Below, piece after piece: positions 24,505 through 33,837 of a DNA stretch of 42,136 nt (position 1 is the stretch's first letter; each line of letters starts with the position of its first letter). This stretch comes from CAZFHZ01 sp964519015 (GTDB taxonomy: Bacteria > Blakebacterota > Blakebacteria > Blakebacterales > CAYUVJ01). Under the pieces are notes generated by a model. It was not told the origin of the DNA, did no database searches, and saw only the letters and a program-made list of their open reading frames with translations. Position numbers and translations under genes: made by a program. The stretch spans positions 1 through 42,136 of the forward strand of contig CAZFHZ010000016.1 in the NCBI GenBank assembly GCA_964519015.1. Reading direction: 5' to 3'.

Positions 24505-26508
24505 TCAAAGGGTCGGCGGCGCGGCCCGCACCCGCAGGACCCCGTCGGGATCCGCGAAACGGAGATAGTACCCCCAGCCGCCATAGTCGTCACCCACCTT
24601 GATGAGCAGCGCGTTCCAGCCCGGCCGCAACCGCAGGCTCACCCGGTCCTCGTCGGGGAGGGCGGCCCGGTGGATGAGCCGGCTGTGCACCCGCTCCCCG
24701 TTGAGATAGAGAGCGACCCAGTCGTCGCTTCCCAGCAGGCAGTCGGCCGTGCGCGCATCAGGGCTGTAGACCCAGACCGCCCCGTAGGCCAGGCATCCCT
24801 CGTTGGGGCTGAGCAGGACGTTCAGGTCCACCAGCCCGTCGGCGCGCGCCCGCACCCGCTGCCAGCTCACTTCCGCCCCCGCCAGCCCGGTGTAACGGCC
24901 CGCCGGGTCGAAGCCGCGCTCGGGGGGGTAGGGGATGTCCATTCCTTCGGAGAGCTCGCCGCTCCGGGGATTGTCGAAGGGGCCGATGACCTGCCACTCG
25001 GTCACGAACTCCCGGACCGGTTCCAGGTGGACGGCATCCAGGCCCACCCACCCGCTCCCGGGACCGGCGGCCGGATCGGCCGTGATCTCCAGCACCGCCC
25101 CGGGGGGGTGCAGGGGGAGGGGCTCGGACAGGATGGGGCCGCTCGGGGCGACCAGCTCGGAGGCGCCGTCGAAGGGGGAGGCCAGGGAGCGGCCGTCCAG
25201 CCGGAAGCGGCCCCGGCCGTAGGCCGGACCGCGGGTCAGATAGAGCGCGACCCGGTAGCGGTCGCCGACCGCCACCGGGAGGGTCCAGCTGGAGCGCGCG
25301 GCCCGGCCCAGGTCGATGCGGAGCGTCCGACCGCCACTCCAGTCGGGGCCCCAGGTGCTCATGTCGGTGACCTCGACACTCCCCGGGGAAGGGGTCGGGG
25401 AGGAGGGGGCCGGCCGCAGGTCCTCTCCCTCCAGCGCCCCCTCGGGCACCAGCACCCGCAGGGGGATGCGGGCATTGGCGCCGGGCATGAGGGGGAAGGG
25501 GGCGTGCGGTTCCCGCTGGTACCAGTAGGCCGTACTGCTGTAGTCGGCCAGTTCGGTGTTGGCGTGGCCGTGCTCGATCTCGAAGCGGAGCGAGCGATGG
25601 AACCCGATGGCATCCCCCAGGTGGAAGCGGTAGGCGGCCACCCGGCCGCGGATCTCATCCTTGAGGATCAGTCCGTGGAGCGGACCGGCGAAAGGCCCCC
25701 GGTCGAAGTACCAGCCGGAGGTGAAGTAGTCCTCGGTCCCGGTTCCGACCATGGAGGGGGCGGGCTCCCCATCCACCCAGACCATCTCGTCCCCCTCCAG
25801 GAACCAGAGCTGGCCGTTGTAGCTCTGCAGGTTCAGGTTCACCCCGACCAGGTGGCCGCGGCCGGCCGCCTCCAGGACGGTGTAGTTCACCCCCGCCTCG
25901 GTGCGCGCCTGCCGGCGCCACTGGGCGTGGAAGTAGGCCACGTCCCGCTCGAGCCGGCGATCGAGCTGCTGCCAGTCGACGTGGTAATAGAAAGCGTCCA
26001 CCGGCAGGCCGGTTCCGTTGACCACCTCCAGCCGGGCCCGCCGCTGGAAGGGCATCGGCCAGTAGCAGAAGAACCCGCCGCTGGAGACTCCCAGCCAGGC
26101 GGAGAGGTAATGCGGCTTCTCGAACCCGGTCCCGAAGAAGTCCCCCAGCGGGACCTCGACGCTGGGCGTTGTCTCCCCGTCCCAGTACATGCGCAGCAGC
26201 AGCCGGCGCAGGTACCAGGGGTCGCGGCTGGAGACGGTGATCCAGAGCCGGGTGATCACCCCGGGGCCGCGCAGGTCGGCCAGGGTGAAGGTCTGGCCGG
26301 GGGCCAGCACCACCCGGTCGGCGTTCCCCCCGGTGGTGTCGGTGGAGGCGACCTGGTGGAAGGTGGCGTCCTTCAGCCAGGGGAGCCGGCCCGGGTCGAG
26401 CAGGTCCTCGAGTCCGCTCCGCGGCCGACCGCAGCCGGCTGCCAGGAGCGGGAGCGCCAGGCTGAGAGCCCGTCTCAGGGCGGATCGTGATCGGCGAGGG
26501 TGGCGCAT
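24505..26508 (-). CDS. DUF2961 (GH172-family) lipoprotein
   Basis: A 667-residue exported protein. The ATG at 26508 follows GGAGGTCTCGTC and opens a signal with lipobox LAAGC at about residue 26. The first 340 residues are a DUF2961 domain, with VEVPLGDFFGTGFEK and GTGTEDYFTSGWYFD as strong family marks. This family is now glycoside hydrolase GH172, known from difructose-anhydride and fructo/arabino-furanosidase work; the acidic residues of TEDYF are candidates for catalysis. The remainder (about 370-667) contains two beta-sandwich-like parts; the last resembles a sugar-binding PA14/discoidin-type domain (VALYLNGERVHSR, GWNALLIKVGDDYGGWG). It should act on glycans at the cell surface or in the periplasm. 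The B3/B4 gene ends 32 bases upstream. Confidence 0.85.
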   Translation of the reverse strand: MRHPRRSRSALRRALSLALPLLAAGCGRPRSGLEDLLDPGRLPWLKDATFHQVASTDTTGGNADRVVLAPGQTFTLADLRGPGVITRLWITVSSRDPWYLRRLLLRMYWDGETTPSVEVPLGDFFGTGFEKPHYLSAWLGVSSGGFFCYWPMPFQRRARLEVVNGTGLPVDAFYYHVDWQQLDRRLERDVAYFHAQWRRQARTEAGVNYTVLEAAGRGHLVGVNLNLQSYNGQLWFLEGDEMVWVDGEPAPSMVGTGTEDYFTSGWYFDRGPFAGPLHGLILKDEIRGRVAAYRFHLGDAIGFHRSLRFEIEHGHANTELADYSSTAYWYQREPHAPFPLMPGANARIPLRVLVPEGALEGEDLRPAPSSPTPSPGSVEVTDMSTWGPDWSGGRTLRIDLGRAARSSWTLPVAVGDRYRVALYLTRGPAYGRGRFRLDGRSLASPFDGASELVAPSGPILSEPLPLHPPGAVLEITADPAAGPGSGWVGLDAVHLEPVREFVTEWQVIGPFDNPRSGELSEGMDIPYPPERGFDPAGRYTGLAGAEVSWQRVRARADGLVDLNVLLSPNEGCLAYGAVWVYSPDARTADCLLGSDDWVALYLNGERVHSRLIHRAALPDEDRVSLRLRPGWNALLIKVGDDYGGWGYYLRFADPDGVLRVRAAPPTL

Positions 26509-26540
26509 GACGAGACCTCCCCCGGCCGGGGCGGCCGGGC

Positions 26541-27182
26541 TCAGGTGGTGAGCAGGCGCGCCACCGGGGCGCGCGCGCACAGGTCGGCCAGCACGGCGGA
26601 GGGTTCTCCTTCGGCCGAACCTCCGGCGGGCAGGTAGGCGACCAGCCAGGTCCGGCCGGTCTCAGGCCGGACCCGCACCCGCTCGCTGTCGGTGATCGGG
26701 GTGCCGAAAGGTCCCTGGACATCGGCCAGGAGCGGCTTGCCTTCCAGCGAGAAGGGACCGCGCAGCGAGTCCATCTGTTCCCCGGCCGTGCCGGCCCGGA
26801 AGGTGAAGGGGGGCGCCACGCGCTCCGGGTCGATGACGCAGCAGGGGACCAGCAGCCGAAGCGAGATCAGGTTATTGAGGTCGACCAGGGGATGGATGGC
26901 CGGCAGCTCTTCCCCCTTGAGGACCCGGCGCAGGAGCGCTTCCGAGGAGGGGCGGTAGCGGGTGGGGTCGGTGCCGGCGGCCCGGAATAGGCGGCGCAGG
27001 GAGGACACGGTCGGGTGTTCGACCGGCACTCCGCTGCTCCAGCGCCGGCGGGCCTCTTCGGCCTCCGCGACGCAGAGCGCCCGGAGGGCCTCCGCCCCTT
27101 CGCCGGTGGGCTCGAGTTCGGACCAGTGCAGCTCCCAGCCGTCCAGCCGGGCCTCGGTCGGCGGGGGGAATACATCGCTCAT
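26541..27182 (-). CDS. B3/B4 tRNA-binding-domain protein
   Basis: A 213-residue cytoplasmic protein. The ATG at 27182 has GGAAGGAG upstream; a 57-codon extension is open but Arg/Pro-rich and without a ribosome site. The core (PTVSSLRRLFRAAGTDPTRYRPSSEALLRR, then IHPLVDLNNLISL) is diagnostic of COG3382 proteins, stand-alone relatives of the B3/B4 editing domain of phenylalanyl-tRNA synthetase beta subunit. Editing of mischarged tRNA or a free amino acid is possible, but stand-alone members are poorly known. It is first in a minus-strand run with the GH172 gene and diverges from the M14 gene over 240 bases. Confidence 0.85.
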   Translation of the reverse strand: MSDVFPPPTEARLDGWELHWSELEPTGEGAEALRALCVAEAEEARRRWSSGVPVEHPTVSSLRRLFRAAGTDPTRYRPSSEALLRRVLKGEELPAIHPLVDLNNLISLRLLVPCCVIDPERVAPPFTFRAGTAGEQMDSLRGPFSLEGKPLLADVQGPFGTPITDSERVRVRPETGRTWLVAYLPAGGSAEGEPSAVLADLCARAPVARLLTT

Positions 27183-27422
27183 GAGCGAGACTCCTTCCTG
27201 ACCGGGTCGGACCGCCCGCGGCGGGAGCGGCCCGGGGCGGGACCGGGCGGGCCCCTCCCCCCTACGGCTCTCGCACAGACCGCCGGGGATGTCAAGCGCC
27301 CCTTGCCTCACCCGCCGATTGTGGGTTACCACCGAGACGGGGACGTCCTCCATCGCCCCCTGGTCGGGTGCTTACAGGTCCGGGCGCCCGCCGCCCCGAA
27401 CACTGACCACGGAGAAGAGCCC

Positions 27423-28481
27423 ATGCGACCCAGCCACCTTCCTCTGGCCGCCCTGCTGCTGGCGGCTTCGCTCCCGGTGTCGACAGGCGCCCAGAAGGCG
27501 CCCCTGGTGGTCGGTCCGCTGCGGGCCGCGGCCGGCACCCGGGTCTCCGGCTTCCTGGAGGTCCCGGCCGGGGTGGACGCGGGGACCCGCATCCCGGTCA
27601 CCCTCATCAACGGGCGGACGCCCGGCCCGGTACTGGCCCTGGTCGCCGGCACCCACGGCTATGAATACCCGCCCATCACGGCCCTCCAGCGGGTGCGCCG
27701 CGAACTCGACCCGGCCACCCTGCGGGGCGCCGTGATCCTGGTGCACGTGGCCAATCTCCCCTCCTTCCTCGGCCGGACCGTCTACTACAGCCCAGTGGAC
27801 GGCAAGAACCTGAACCGGGTCTACCCCGGGAAGGCCGACGGCACGGTGTGTGACCGGATCGCCGATGTGATCACCCGTGAGGTCATCGCGCGCTGCGACT
27901 ACCTGGTCGACCTGCATGGGGGGGACGCGAACGAGGCGCTCCGTCCCTACAGCTACTGGATGATCGGCGGCAACGAGCGGGTGGATGACGTCTCCCGGGA
28001 GATGACCCGCTACTTCGGACTCGACCACATCGTGATCGACCGCGAGCGCCCGCAGGATGTGAACGCCTCGGTCTATACGGCGAACACCGCCGTGCTGCGC
28101 GGCAAACCGGCCATCACCACCGAGACCGGCCGGCTGGGCGGCAACGACGAGGAGCTGGTCCAGCTGGCCGAGCGGGGAGTCTGGAACCTGCTCCGCTACT
28201 TCAAGATGGTGGCCGGTGAGGTCACCGAGCCGGGACCGGTGGTCTGGCTCGAGGACTACGAGGTGGTCCGCAGCCCGGTCACCGGCATCTGGGTGCCGGC
28301 CGTGCAGGACGGCTGGTACATCGTCGAGGGGGGGCTGCTCGGCACCCTATTCGACCTCTTCGGCGACCCCATCCAGGAGATCCGCGCGCCCTTCGAGGGG
28401 GTGGTCAACTACGTGGTGGCCACGCCCCCGGTCTCGGAAGGGGAACCACTGGGCATGGTCAGCCGGGTCGTTCACCCGTAA
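27423..28481 (+). CDS. Exported M14-type zinc deacylase (AstE/aspartoacylase-like)
   Basis: A 352-residue protein with a Sec signal ending VSTGAQ. The ATG at 27423 follows GGAGAAGAG. Zinc ligands are visible as HGYE (THGYEYPP, about residue 80) and the later DLHGGD histidine, with NRVYPG between them carrying the substrate-binding Asn-Arg of the succinylglutamate desuccinylase/aspartoacylase family. ITTETGRLG near 230 probably holds the catalytic Glu. The C-terminal part (EAP-like beta domain, about 260-352) is the usual lid. Most family members are cytoplasmic, so the export signal is notable. It likely cleaves N-acyl amino acids or a related amide. Two hairpins follow its stop. Confidence 0.88.
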   Translation: MRPSHLPLAALLLAASLPVSTGAQKAPLVVGPLRAAAGTRVSGFLEVPAGVDAGTRIPVTLINGRTPGPVLALVAGTHGYEYPPITALQRVRRELDPATLRGAVILVHVANLPSFLGRTVYYSPVDGKNLNRVYPGKADGTVCDRIADVITREVIARCDYLVDLHGGDANEALRPYSYWMIGGNERVDDVSREMTRYFGLDHIVIDRERPQDVNASVYTANTAVLRGKPAITTETGRLGGNDEELVQLAERGVWNLLRYFKMVAGEVTEPGPVVWLEDYEVVRSPVTGIWVPAVQDGWYIVEGGLLGTLFDLFGDPIQEIRAPFEGVVNYVVATPPVSEGEPLGMVSRVVHP

Positions 28482-28518
28482 CGATGCGGCCGGCCGGGGA
28501 AGTGCGCCGGAGGGGATC

Positions 28519-28570
28519 CGCTCCGCCGTGGGGCGGCGGAGCGGGCGGTTCCGGGAGCACTATCTCCCGG
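28519..28570. terminator. Two tandem hairpins after the M14 gene
   Basis: A perfect 9-bp stem (28519-28527 with 28535-28543, 7-base loop) is followed at once by a perfect 7-bp stem (28551-28557 with 28564-28570, 6-base loop). They start 38 bases after the M14 stop. There is no T-run, so this would be a GC-rich, non-canonical terminator or a 3' stability element. Confidence 0.45.
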
Positions 28571-28723
28571 ATTGAGGGTGTCCGGGCGGCAATTCAAGGA
28601 CCTTGAAGAATAGCCGGCGGGGAGTACTATTCCTTCAGACATGCCTGCCCACTACCCCCTCCCCGGGGGAGCGCGACAAGCCGAGGTTTCAACCCCAGAT
28701 GCTACCCGGCAGGTGATGACGCC

Positions 28724-30867
28724 ATGCGTAACACCCTCTTCCGTACCACCCTGATCCTCCTCCTCGGGTCCGGTCTCTTCCTTCCCGCCGGTGCCCGTGC
28801 CCTTCCCCTCCCCCAGGTCGGCACCACCGCCGGCCGTACCGGCCTTGTCCCAGTACCGCACCCGCTTTGCAAGTNNNNNNNNNNACGCTGCGCTTCTATG
28901 AGCGGATGACGCTCGTGGTGACCGCCCTGCGCACCGGCATCCCCCTGCGCGAGACCCCGGCCGCGACCGCCCTGGTCGACCGCACCGGACTGTCCAGTAT
29001 GCCCCGGACCATCGCGGTCGATGAGGCCGTCCGGCTGGTCCCCGGGGTCAAGGTCGACAACCAGGCCGACGGGGAGCGGGTCCACCTGTCGATGCGGGGC
29101 CAGGGTATCCTCTCCGAACGGGGGATCCGCGGTATCAAGGTGCTCCAGGACGGGCTCCCCATCAACGACCCCACCGGCTTCGCCCCCGACCTCTACGATG
29201 TGGACTGGGGGAACGTGGGGCGGATCGAAGTGCTGCGCGGCCCCGGCGCTTCGCTCTACGGCGGCGGCTCCAGCGCCGGTGTGATCAACATCGTCACCCT
29301 CCCGGCCGGGGGCGAGGCCGGCGGGCCCAGCGCCGACCTCCGCATCGGCTCGCATGGTTTCTGGAAAACAGGCGGCCAGACCTCGGGCAACCTCGGGGAT
29401 CTGGGCTACCGGCTCTCGGTCAGCCGCACCATGGGCACGGGCTACCGTGACCACACCGCTTACGCGGCGACCAACCTCTACGCCAAGGGGGAGTGGCAGG
29501 CCTCCGAGCGCCTCTGGCTGCAGCCGGTGGTGGCCTGGACCGGCTTCTTCAACGAGAACGCCGAGGGGCTCAACCTGACCTGGCTGGCCGATAACCGCCG
29601 GCAGGCCAACCCGGACGCGGCGGTCTACAACGAACTCCAGGAGACCCACCGGCTCACCGGCGGCGTGGTCGGCCGCTACACCCTGGACGAGGCGACCCGG
29701 CTCGATTTCAACGCCTATGTGCGAGACACCCGCTACCGGGAGCCGGTCCCCTCCTCAGTCCAGCACCGCACTCTCTCCGGACCGGGAGTGACGCTGCAAG
29801 CGACCCGGGCCTTCACCACCGGCGGGATCACCCATGCCCTGGGGGGGGGCACCGACCTGCAGTGGCAGACCATCGACGAATACCGCCACCCCAACCTGGG
29901 GGGGGCCGTGGAAGGCCCGGAACTGCTCAGCGACCAGACCATCGACCAGGGGGGGATGGGCTTCTTCCTCTTCGACCGGTTCGATCTGGGCGGGGCGTGG
30001 GGGGGGATGGTCAACCTGCGCTACGACCGCATCGCCAACCGGCTGGAGGACCATCTGCAAGCCGACGGGATCGACCTCTCCGGGGACGCCGACTTCGCCC
30101 GGGCCACCGTACGCCTGGGCCTGACCTGGAGCCCGACCGCGGCCACCAGTCTCTACGCGAACTGGGGGCAGGGCTTCCTGCCGCCGGCTACCGAGGAGCT
30201 GGCCAACAACCCGGAGGCGCAGGGAGGCTTCAACCGTTTCCTGGAGCCGGCCACCTCCCGCGGCGAGGAGATCGGGGTGCGTGGTCTGGGCGGCCGGCGC
30301 CTGCTCTACGATCTGACCCTCTTCCACCTGGAGACGGAGGGAGACTTCGACCGCTACCGGATCACCGAGCGGCCGCTGGAGACCTTCTACCGGAACGGTG
30401 GGAACAGCCGGCGGTTCGGAGCCGAGCTCTACCTGAACTGGAACCCGATCGATCCGCTCTGGCTGCAGGCCGCCTACACCTGGTCGCACTTCCGCTACCT
30501 CTCCTCGACCAGTTTCTGGGGGGAGATCGAGGGGAACGGGCTCCCCAACTGCCCCGACCACCAGCTGGTGACCGACCTCTCCTGGAACGTGCGCAGCGAT
30601 CTCACCCTGGGGATCGGGAGCGATACCCTCAGCCGTTGGTATGTCGATCCCTCCAACGGGGTCACGGTGGATGGCTACACCCTGATCAACGCCCGCCTGG
30701 CCTGGCGTGTGCCGGTCGGTGGGCTGGATTGGGAAGTCTCGCTGCAGGGACGCAACCTGACCGGGGTGGAGTACATCGCCTTCACCGAACCGGACCCGGA
30801 CGGCAACTCCTACCAGCCGGGACCGGAGCGGGAGATCTTCGCGGGCCTGCGCCTCTCGCTTCGCTGA
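28724..30867 (+). CDS. TonB-dependent receptor, interrupted by an assembly gap
   Basis: An outer-membrane active-transport receptor in two frames joined across ten Ns. Before the gap (28724-28874) is a signal peptide ending AGARA. After it come the plug (MRGQGILSERGIRGIKVLQDGLPINDPTGF, then RIEVLRGPGASLYGGGSSAGVINIVT) and a barrel of about 500 residues (RYDRIANRLEDHL, YANWGQGFLPPATEELANNP). It ends GLRLSLR, as usual for the last strand. The frames differ by one, so the true gap length is not a neutral ten, and a TonB box and possibly an N-terminal carboxypeptidase-regulatory domain are missing or hidden there. The IRGIKVLQDGLP style is like siderophore/cobalamin receptors, but the ligand is unknown. 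Confidence 0.9.
28875..28884. other. Assembly gap of 10 Ns
   Basis: The run lies inside the TonB-receptor gene between its signal peptide and plug. Ten is probably a placeholder, since the coding frame changes across it. Confidence 0.98.
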
Positions 30868-30880
30868 GCCGGGGGCTCAG
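30864..30880. terminator. Hairpin shared by two convergent stop codons
   Basis: A perfect 7-bp stem (CTGAGCC, 30864-30870, with GGCTCAG, 30874-30880) closes a GGG loop. The left arm contains the receptor's TGA, and the right arm contains the reverse-strand TGA of the protease-barrel gene. It probably ends both transcripts; there is no T-run. Confidence 0.5.
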
Positions 30881-33738
30881 GGGCGCCAGGCCAGCCCGAT
30901 CCAGAAGCGGTTGCGGCGGGGGGAGGGATCGTCCACCCGCTGCGCCCAGCCCATCCGCAGGTCGAGGCCGGGGATCCTCATCCAGGGGATCCCCGCCTCG
31001 CTCAGCACGGTCTCCACTCCGTAGAGCTTCTCCCAGCCGTCGAGCTTCTCCCGGGTGGTCCCCCCCCAGTACCAGAAGGTGACCGGGCCGGCCCGGTACT
31101 CGGTACGGTAGGCGGCGTAGTGCTCCCCGCTCAGCCAGCCGGTGGCCAGGGCGGGCATGGGGATGCGCTGGGCGAGCAGTCCCGGTTCGATCAGCCCGTT
31201 GTCGGGGCCGCCCACGCTGAAGCGCTCGAAGGGGTCCGCGGTTCCCTGCAGCCGGCCGTACCAGACCGTCCCCCCCAGCCGGCCCCCGGCGGCACTCCCC
31301 GCGCCCACCGTCAAAGCGCCCAGCCAGCGGCTCCAATCCGCGCCGGCCGTAGTCCCCCGCGCCCCCTGGAGGTCGAGGGAAGCGGCCAGCTGCAGACCGG
31401 CCGGGGTGTGGAAGGCGCCGGCCCGCAGCGAGGCCAGCACCAGGGAACGGTCCCCCCCGGCCGGGAGGTCGCGGGTGAGCGAGCCGGTGCTGTAACCGAC
31501 TGTGGCCTCCAGGACTCCCGTGGTCTGGGTCCGGCGCCAGACCAACCGGCCGAGCCCTCCCCGGTAGCGGACCTCGTCCAGCCGGGCGGGGGCGCTGCGG
31601 ATGTCGAAACCACTCCCCTCGACCGTCAGCGGTCCACGCCAGGCGGCGCGCAGGGAGAGCCCCCGCCAGAAGGGGGCCGCCCCGCCACTCCCCGACAGGG
31701 TCAGGGTCAGTCGGCCGATCGGGTCGATCTGAGCCAGGGTCAATCCCCACCGGCGCCCCTCCCGGGCGTACCCCCCCTGCGGCAGGAGCACATGCCGGCG
31801 CGGACCCAGTCCGTAGGCGTGGGCCGGCGGCACGGGGGCGGCGGCCAGCTCGATCCCCGCTTCAATGGGGCGGGGGGCGGCCGGACTCAGGGCGGGATCC
31901 AGGAGGGGCGACGGACCGAGCTCAGCCGTGGTGTCGGGCAGCCGGCGCAGGTCCCAGCCGCGGCTCCACAGTCCCAGAAAGTAGACCGACGATCCGGCCG
32001 GGTCGGGGGCCGGGGCGAAGGCCGCCCCCGTCACCCGGGTCAGCGGGCGGGTCTTCCCACTGGCCACCTCGACCCGTTCCAGGCCGGGGATTCCCCCCGC
32101 CGTGGAGGTGCAGACCAGGCGCTCTCCGTCCGGCAGCCAGGCGGCGTCGAAGCGCGAGGCCCCGTCGTCGGGACCGATCGGCCGCCCGCCGCTCCCGTCC
32201 CGCTCCAGCAGGTAGAGCCGCCAGAGACCCCCCTCCTGCCGGCTGACTAGGATCCGGCGGCCGTCCGGGGACACCCGGGGCCGGTCGAAGGGGTGCTCGA
32301 GGTCCCCCTCCACCAGCAACCGCTGGCCCGGGCCGGTCAGGTCGATCTCCACCAGGTCGGTGTATCCCCCCCGGCTGCGCAGGCCGACCGCCCGGCGGCC
32401 GTCCGGGTCGGGATCGGCCTGGTGGATGGCCGCCCCCCGGGTGATCCGCTGCAGTACCCCTCGCGGCCAGTCCCAGATGAAGAGGTCGGGACGGAGCCGT
32501 CCATCGGGCAGCGGCTCGGAGCGGATCACCAGCAGCCGGCCGTCGGGAAGCCAGCGGGGTTCCGCATGGCCGCGTCCGGCCACCGGGTGGAGGACGGCCA
32601 CCGGCTTCTTCGGGCGGGGCTGCCAGGGGAGGTCGGGCACATCCTCGGGGTCACGCTCCCGCGCCCGCCGCTCGGCCGCCTCCTCGGCCGTGGTGAGCGT
32701 GTCGGGTCCGGTCGGCCAGATCACCAGCCGGGAGGGTTCTCCCTCGGGCCGGAGCACCAGGGCGACGAACTTGCCATCGGGGGAGAGGGTGGGGGCCCCG
32801 GTGTAGCCCGCCAGCCGCTGGACCTGCTCCCCGGCGGCCAGCCCAGCTCCAGTCAGCTCGGCCTCGATGGCCAGCGCCCGTCCGGTCAGTTCCGCGCAGA
32901 AGCGGCCGTAGAGTTCCTCGGGGGGGCCTCCGAAGACGCCGGCGAAGGCCTCTCCGAAGGTGCGCCTGCGGAGGGCGGTAAGCCGGGCCCAGAGGGCGGG
33001 GAGGGAGGCCTCGCCGCTCCGTTCGGTGAGCCACTCCAGGAAGGCCGAACCGGCCAGGTAGGCCATCGTGCCGCCCAGGAAGCCGCTACTGGCGCTCATG
33101 GCCGCATAGTCGGGGAGCTGTCCCTCCAGGGCCCACTGACGCAGGATGGCCGGGCGCCACACTCCGTGCGGTCGGCCGCTCCCGGTGATCTTCCCCTCGA
33201 CCCAGGTGGCGTAGCCCTCGATTACCCAGCGTGGGGCGCTCAGCCAGATCGGCTCCAGCGGTACGGGGGAGAGCGCCCCGGTCAGCCGGCGCCACGGGTC
33301 GCGGGAGGGACGGGTCAGGTGGGCGATATGGGCGAACTCGTGGACGGCCACGATCTCGGCCCAGCCGCGGTTCTCCCCGCTGACCGGGCCGGGTCCGGCC
33401 GGGGTGGGCCAGAAGAAGATGGCCGGTCCGGGCCAGGCCGAGCCGTTAGCCACGTTGACCGGATCGTCCACCACCACCGTCACGCGCCGCTCCGGGGCAC
33501 TTCCGACCAGGTCGGAGACAGCCGCCTGGACCGACTCCAGCCGCTCCAGCAGGGCCCGGGTCCAGCTCTCCAGCTCGACCGGGTAGTGGACCTCGAAGTG
33601 GGTCGTACGGACCGTCCGCCACGCCCGGCCCGGTTCGGGCAGTTGCCGGGCCGAAACCCCATCGGAGGCAGGGAGGAGGGGTAGCGCGGCTGCGAGCAGG
33701 ATCAGGGCACGTTCGGGGGGTCGGAGAGGAGGGCGCAT
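30877..33738 (-). CDS. Zinc-protease / beta-propeller / beta-barrel fusion protein
   Basis: A 953-residue exported protein. The ATG at 33738 is followed by a signal (ALILLAAALPLLPASDGVSA); the open frame upstream is antisense to the CDF gene and not credible. Three parts are seen. (1) Residues about 40-330 form a gluzincin peptidase with HEFAH (H133, E134, H137) and VIEGYATWVEG (third ligand E174), close to MA-clan peptidases. (2) Residues about 340-680 carry TolB/PD40-type WD-like repeats (SPDGKFVAL, LPDGRLLV, SPDGRRILVS, LPDGERLVC). (3) Residues about 690-953 are amphipathic strands ending RNRFWIGLAW, an outer-membrane barrel. It may be a surface-anchored protease with a propeller docking platform. 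It is convergent with the receptor gene. Confidence 0.85.
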   Translation of the reverse strand: MRPPLRPPERALILLAAALPLLPASDGVSARQLPEPGRAWRTVRTTHFEVHYPVELESWTRALLERLESVQAAVSDLVGSAPERRVTVVVDDPVNVANGSAWPGPAIFFWPTPAGPGPVSGENRGWAEIVAVHEFAHIAHLTRPSRDPWRRLTGALSPVPLEPIWLSAPRWVIEGYATWVEGKITGSGRPHGVWRPAILRQWALEGQLPDYAAMSASSGFLGGTMAYLAGSAFLEWLTERSGEASLPALWARLTALRRRTFGEAFAGVFGGPPEELYGRFCAELTGRALAIEAELTGAGLAAGEQVQRLAGYTGAPTLSPDGKFVALVLRPEGEPSRLVIWPTGPDTLTTAEEAAERRARERDPEDVPDLPWQPRPKKPVAVLHPVAGRGHAEPRWLPDGRLLVIRSEPLPDGRLRPDLFIWDWPRGVLQRITRGAAIHQADPDPDGRRAVGLRSRGGYTDLVEIDLTGPGQRLLVEGDLEHPFDRPRVSPDGRRILVSRQEGGLWRLYLLERDGSGGRPIGPDDGASRFDAAWLPDGERLVCTSTAGGIPGLERVEVASGKTRPLTRVTGAAFAPAPDPAGSSVYFLGLWSRGWDLRRLPDTTAELGPSPLLDPALSPAAPRPIEAGIELAAAPVPPAHAYGLGPRRHVLLPQGGYAREGRRWGLTLAQIDPIGRLTLTLSGSGGAAPFWRGLSLRAAWRGPLTVEGSGFDIRSAPARLDEVRYRGGLGRLVWRRTQTTGVLEATVGYSTGSLTRDLPAGGDRSLVLASLRAGAFHTPAGLQLAASLDLQGARGTTAGADWSRWLGALTVGAGSAAGGRLGGTVWYGRLQGTADPFERFSVGGPDNGLIEPGLLAQRIPMPALATGWLSGEHYAAYRTEYRAGPVTFWYWGGTTREKLDGWEKLYGVETVLSEAGIPWMRIPGLDLRMGWAQRVDDPSPRRNRFWIGLAWRP

Positions 33739-33837
33739 ACCCCGATTCTGCCCCAAGCGGGGCGGGGGGGAAAGGTGCAAAGAGCAGGTCGTCGAATGGG
33801 GTTGCGAGGAGGGGTCGGGGCAGGGCAATCTCCCCCC

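Noticed and set aside
24670..26490. 606-residue open frame opposite the GH172 gene
   Set aside because: Antisense to a clear domain and without family or start signals.
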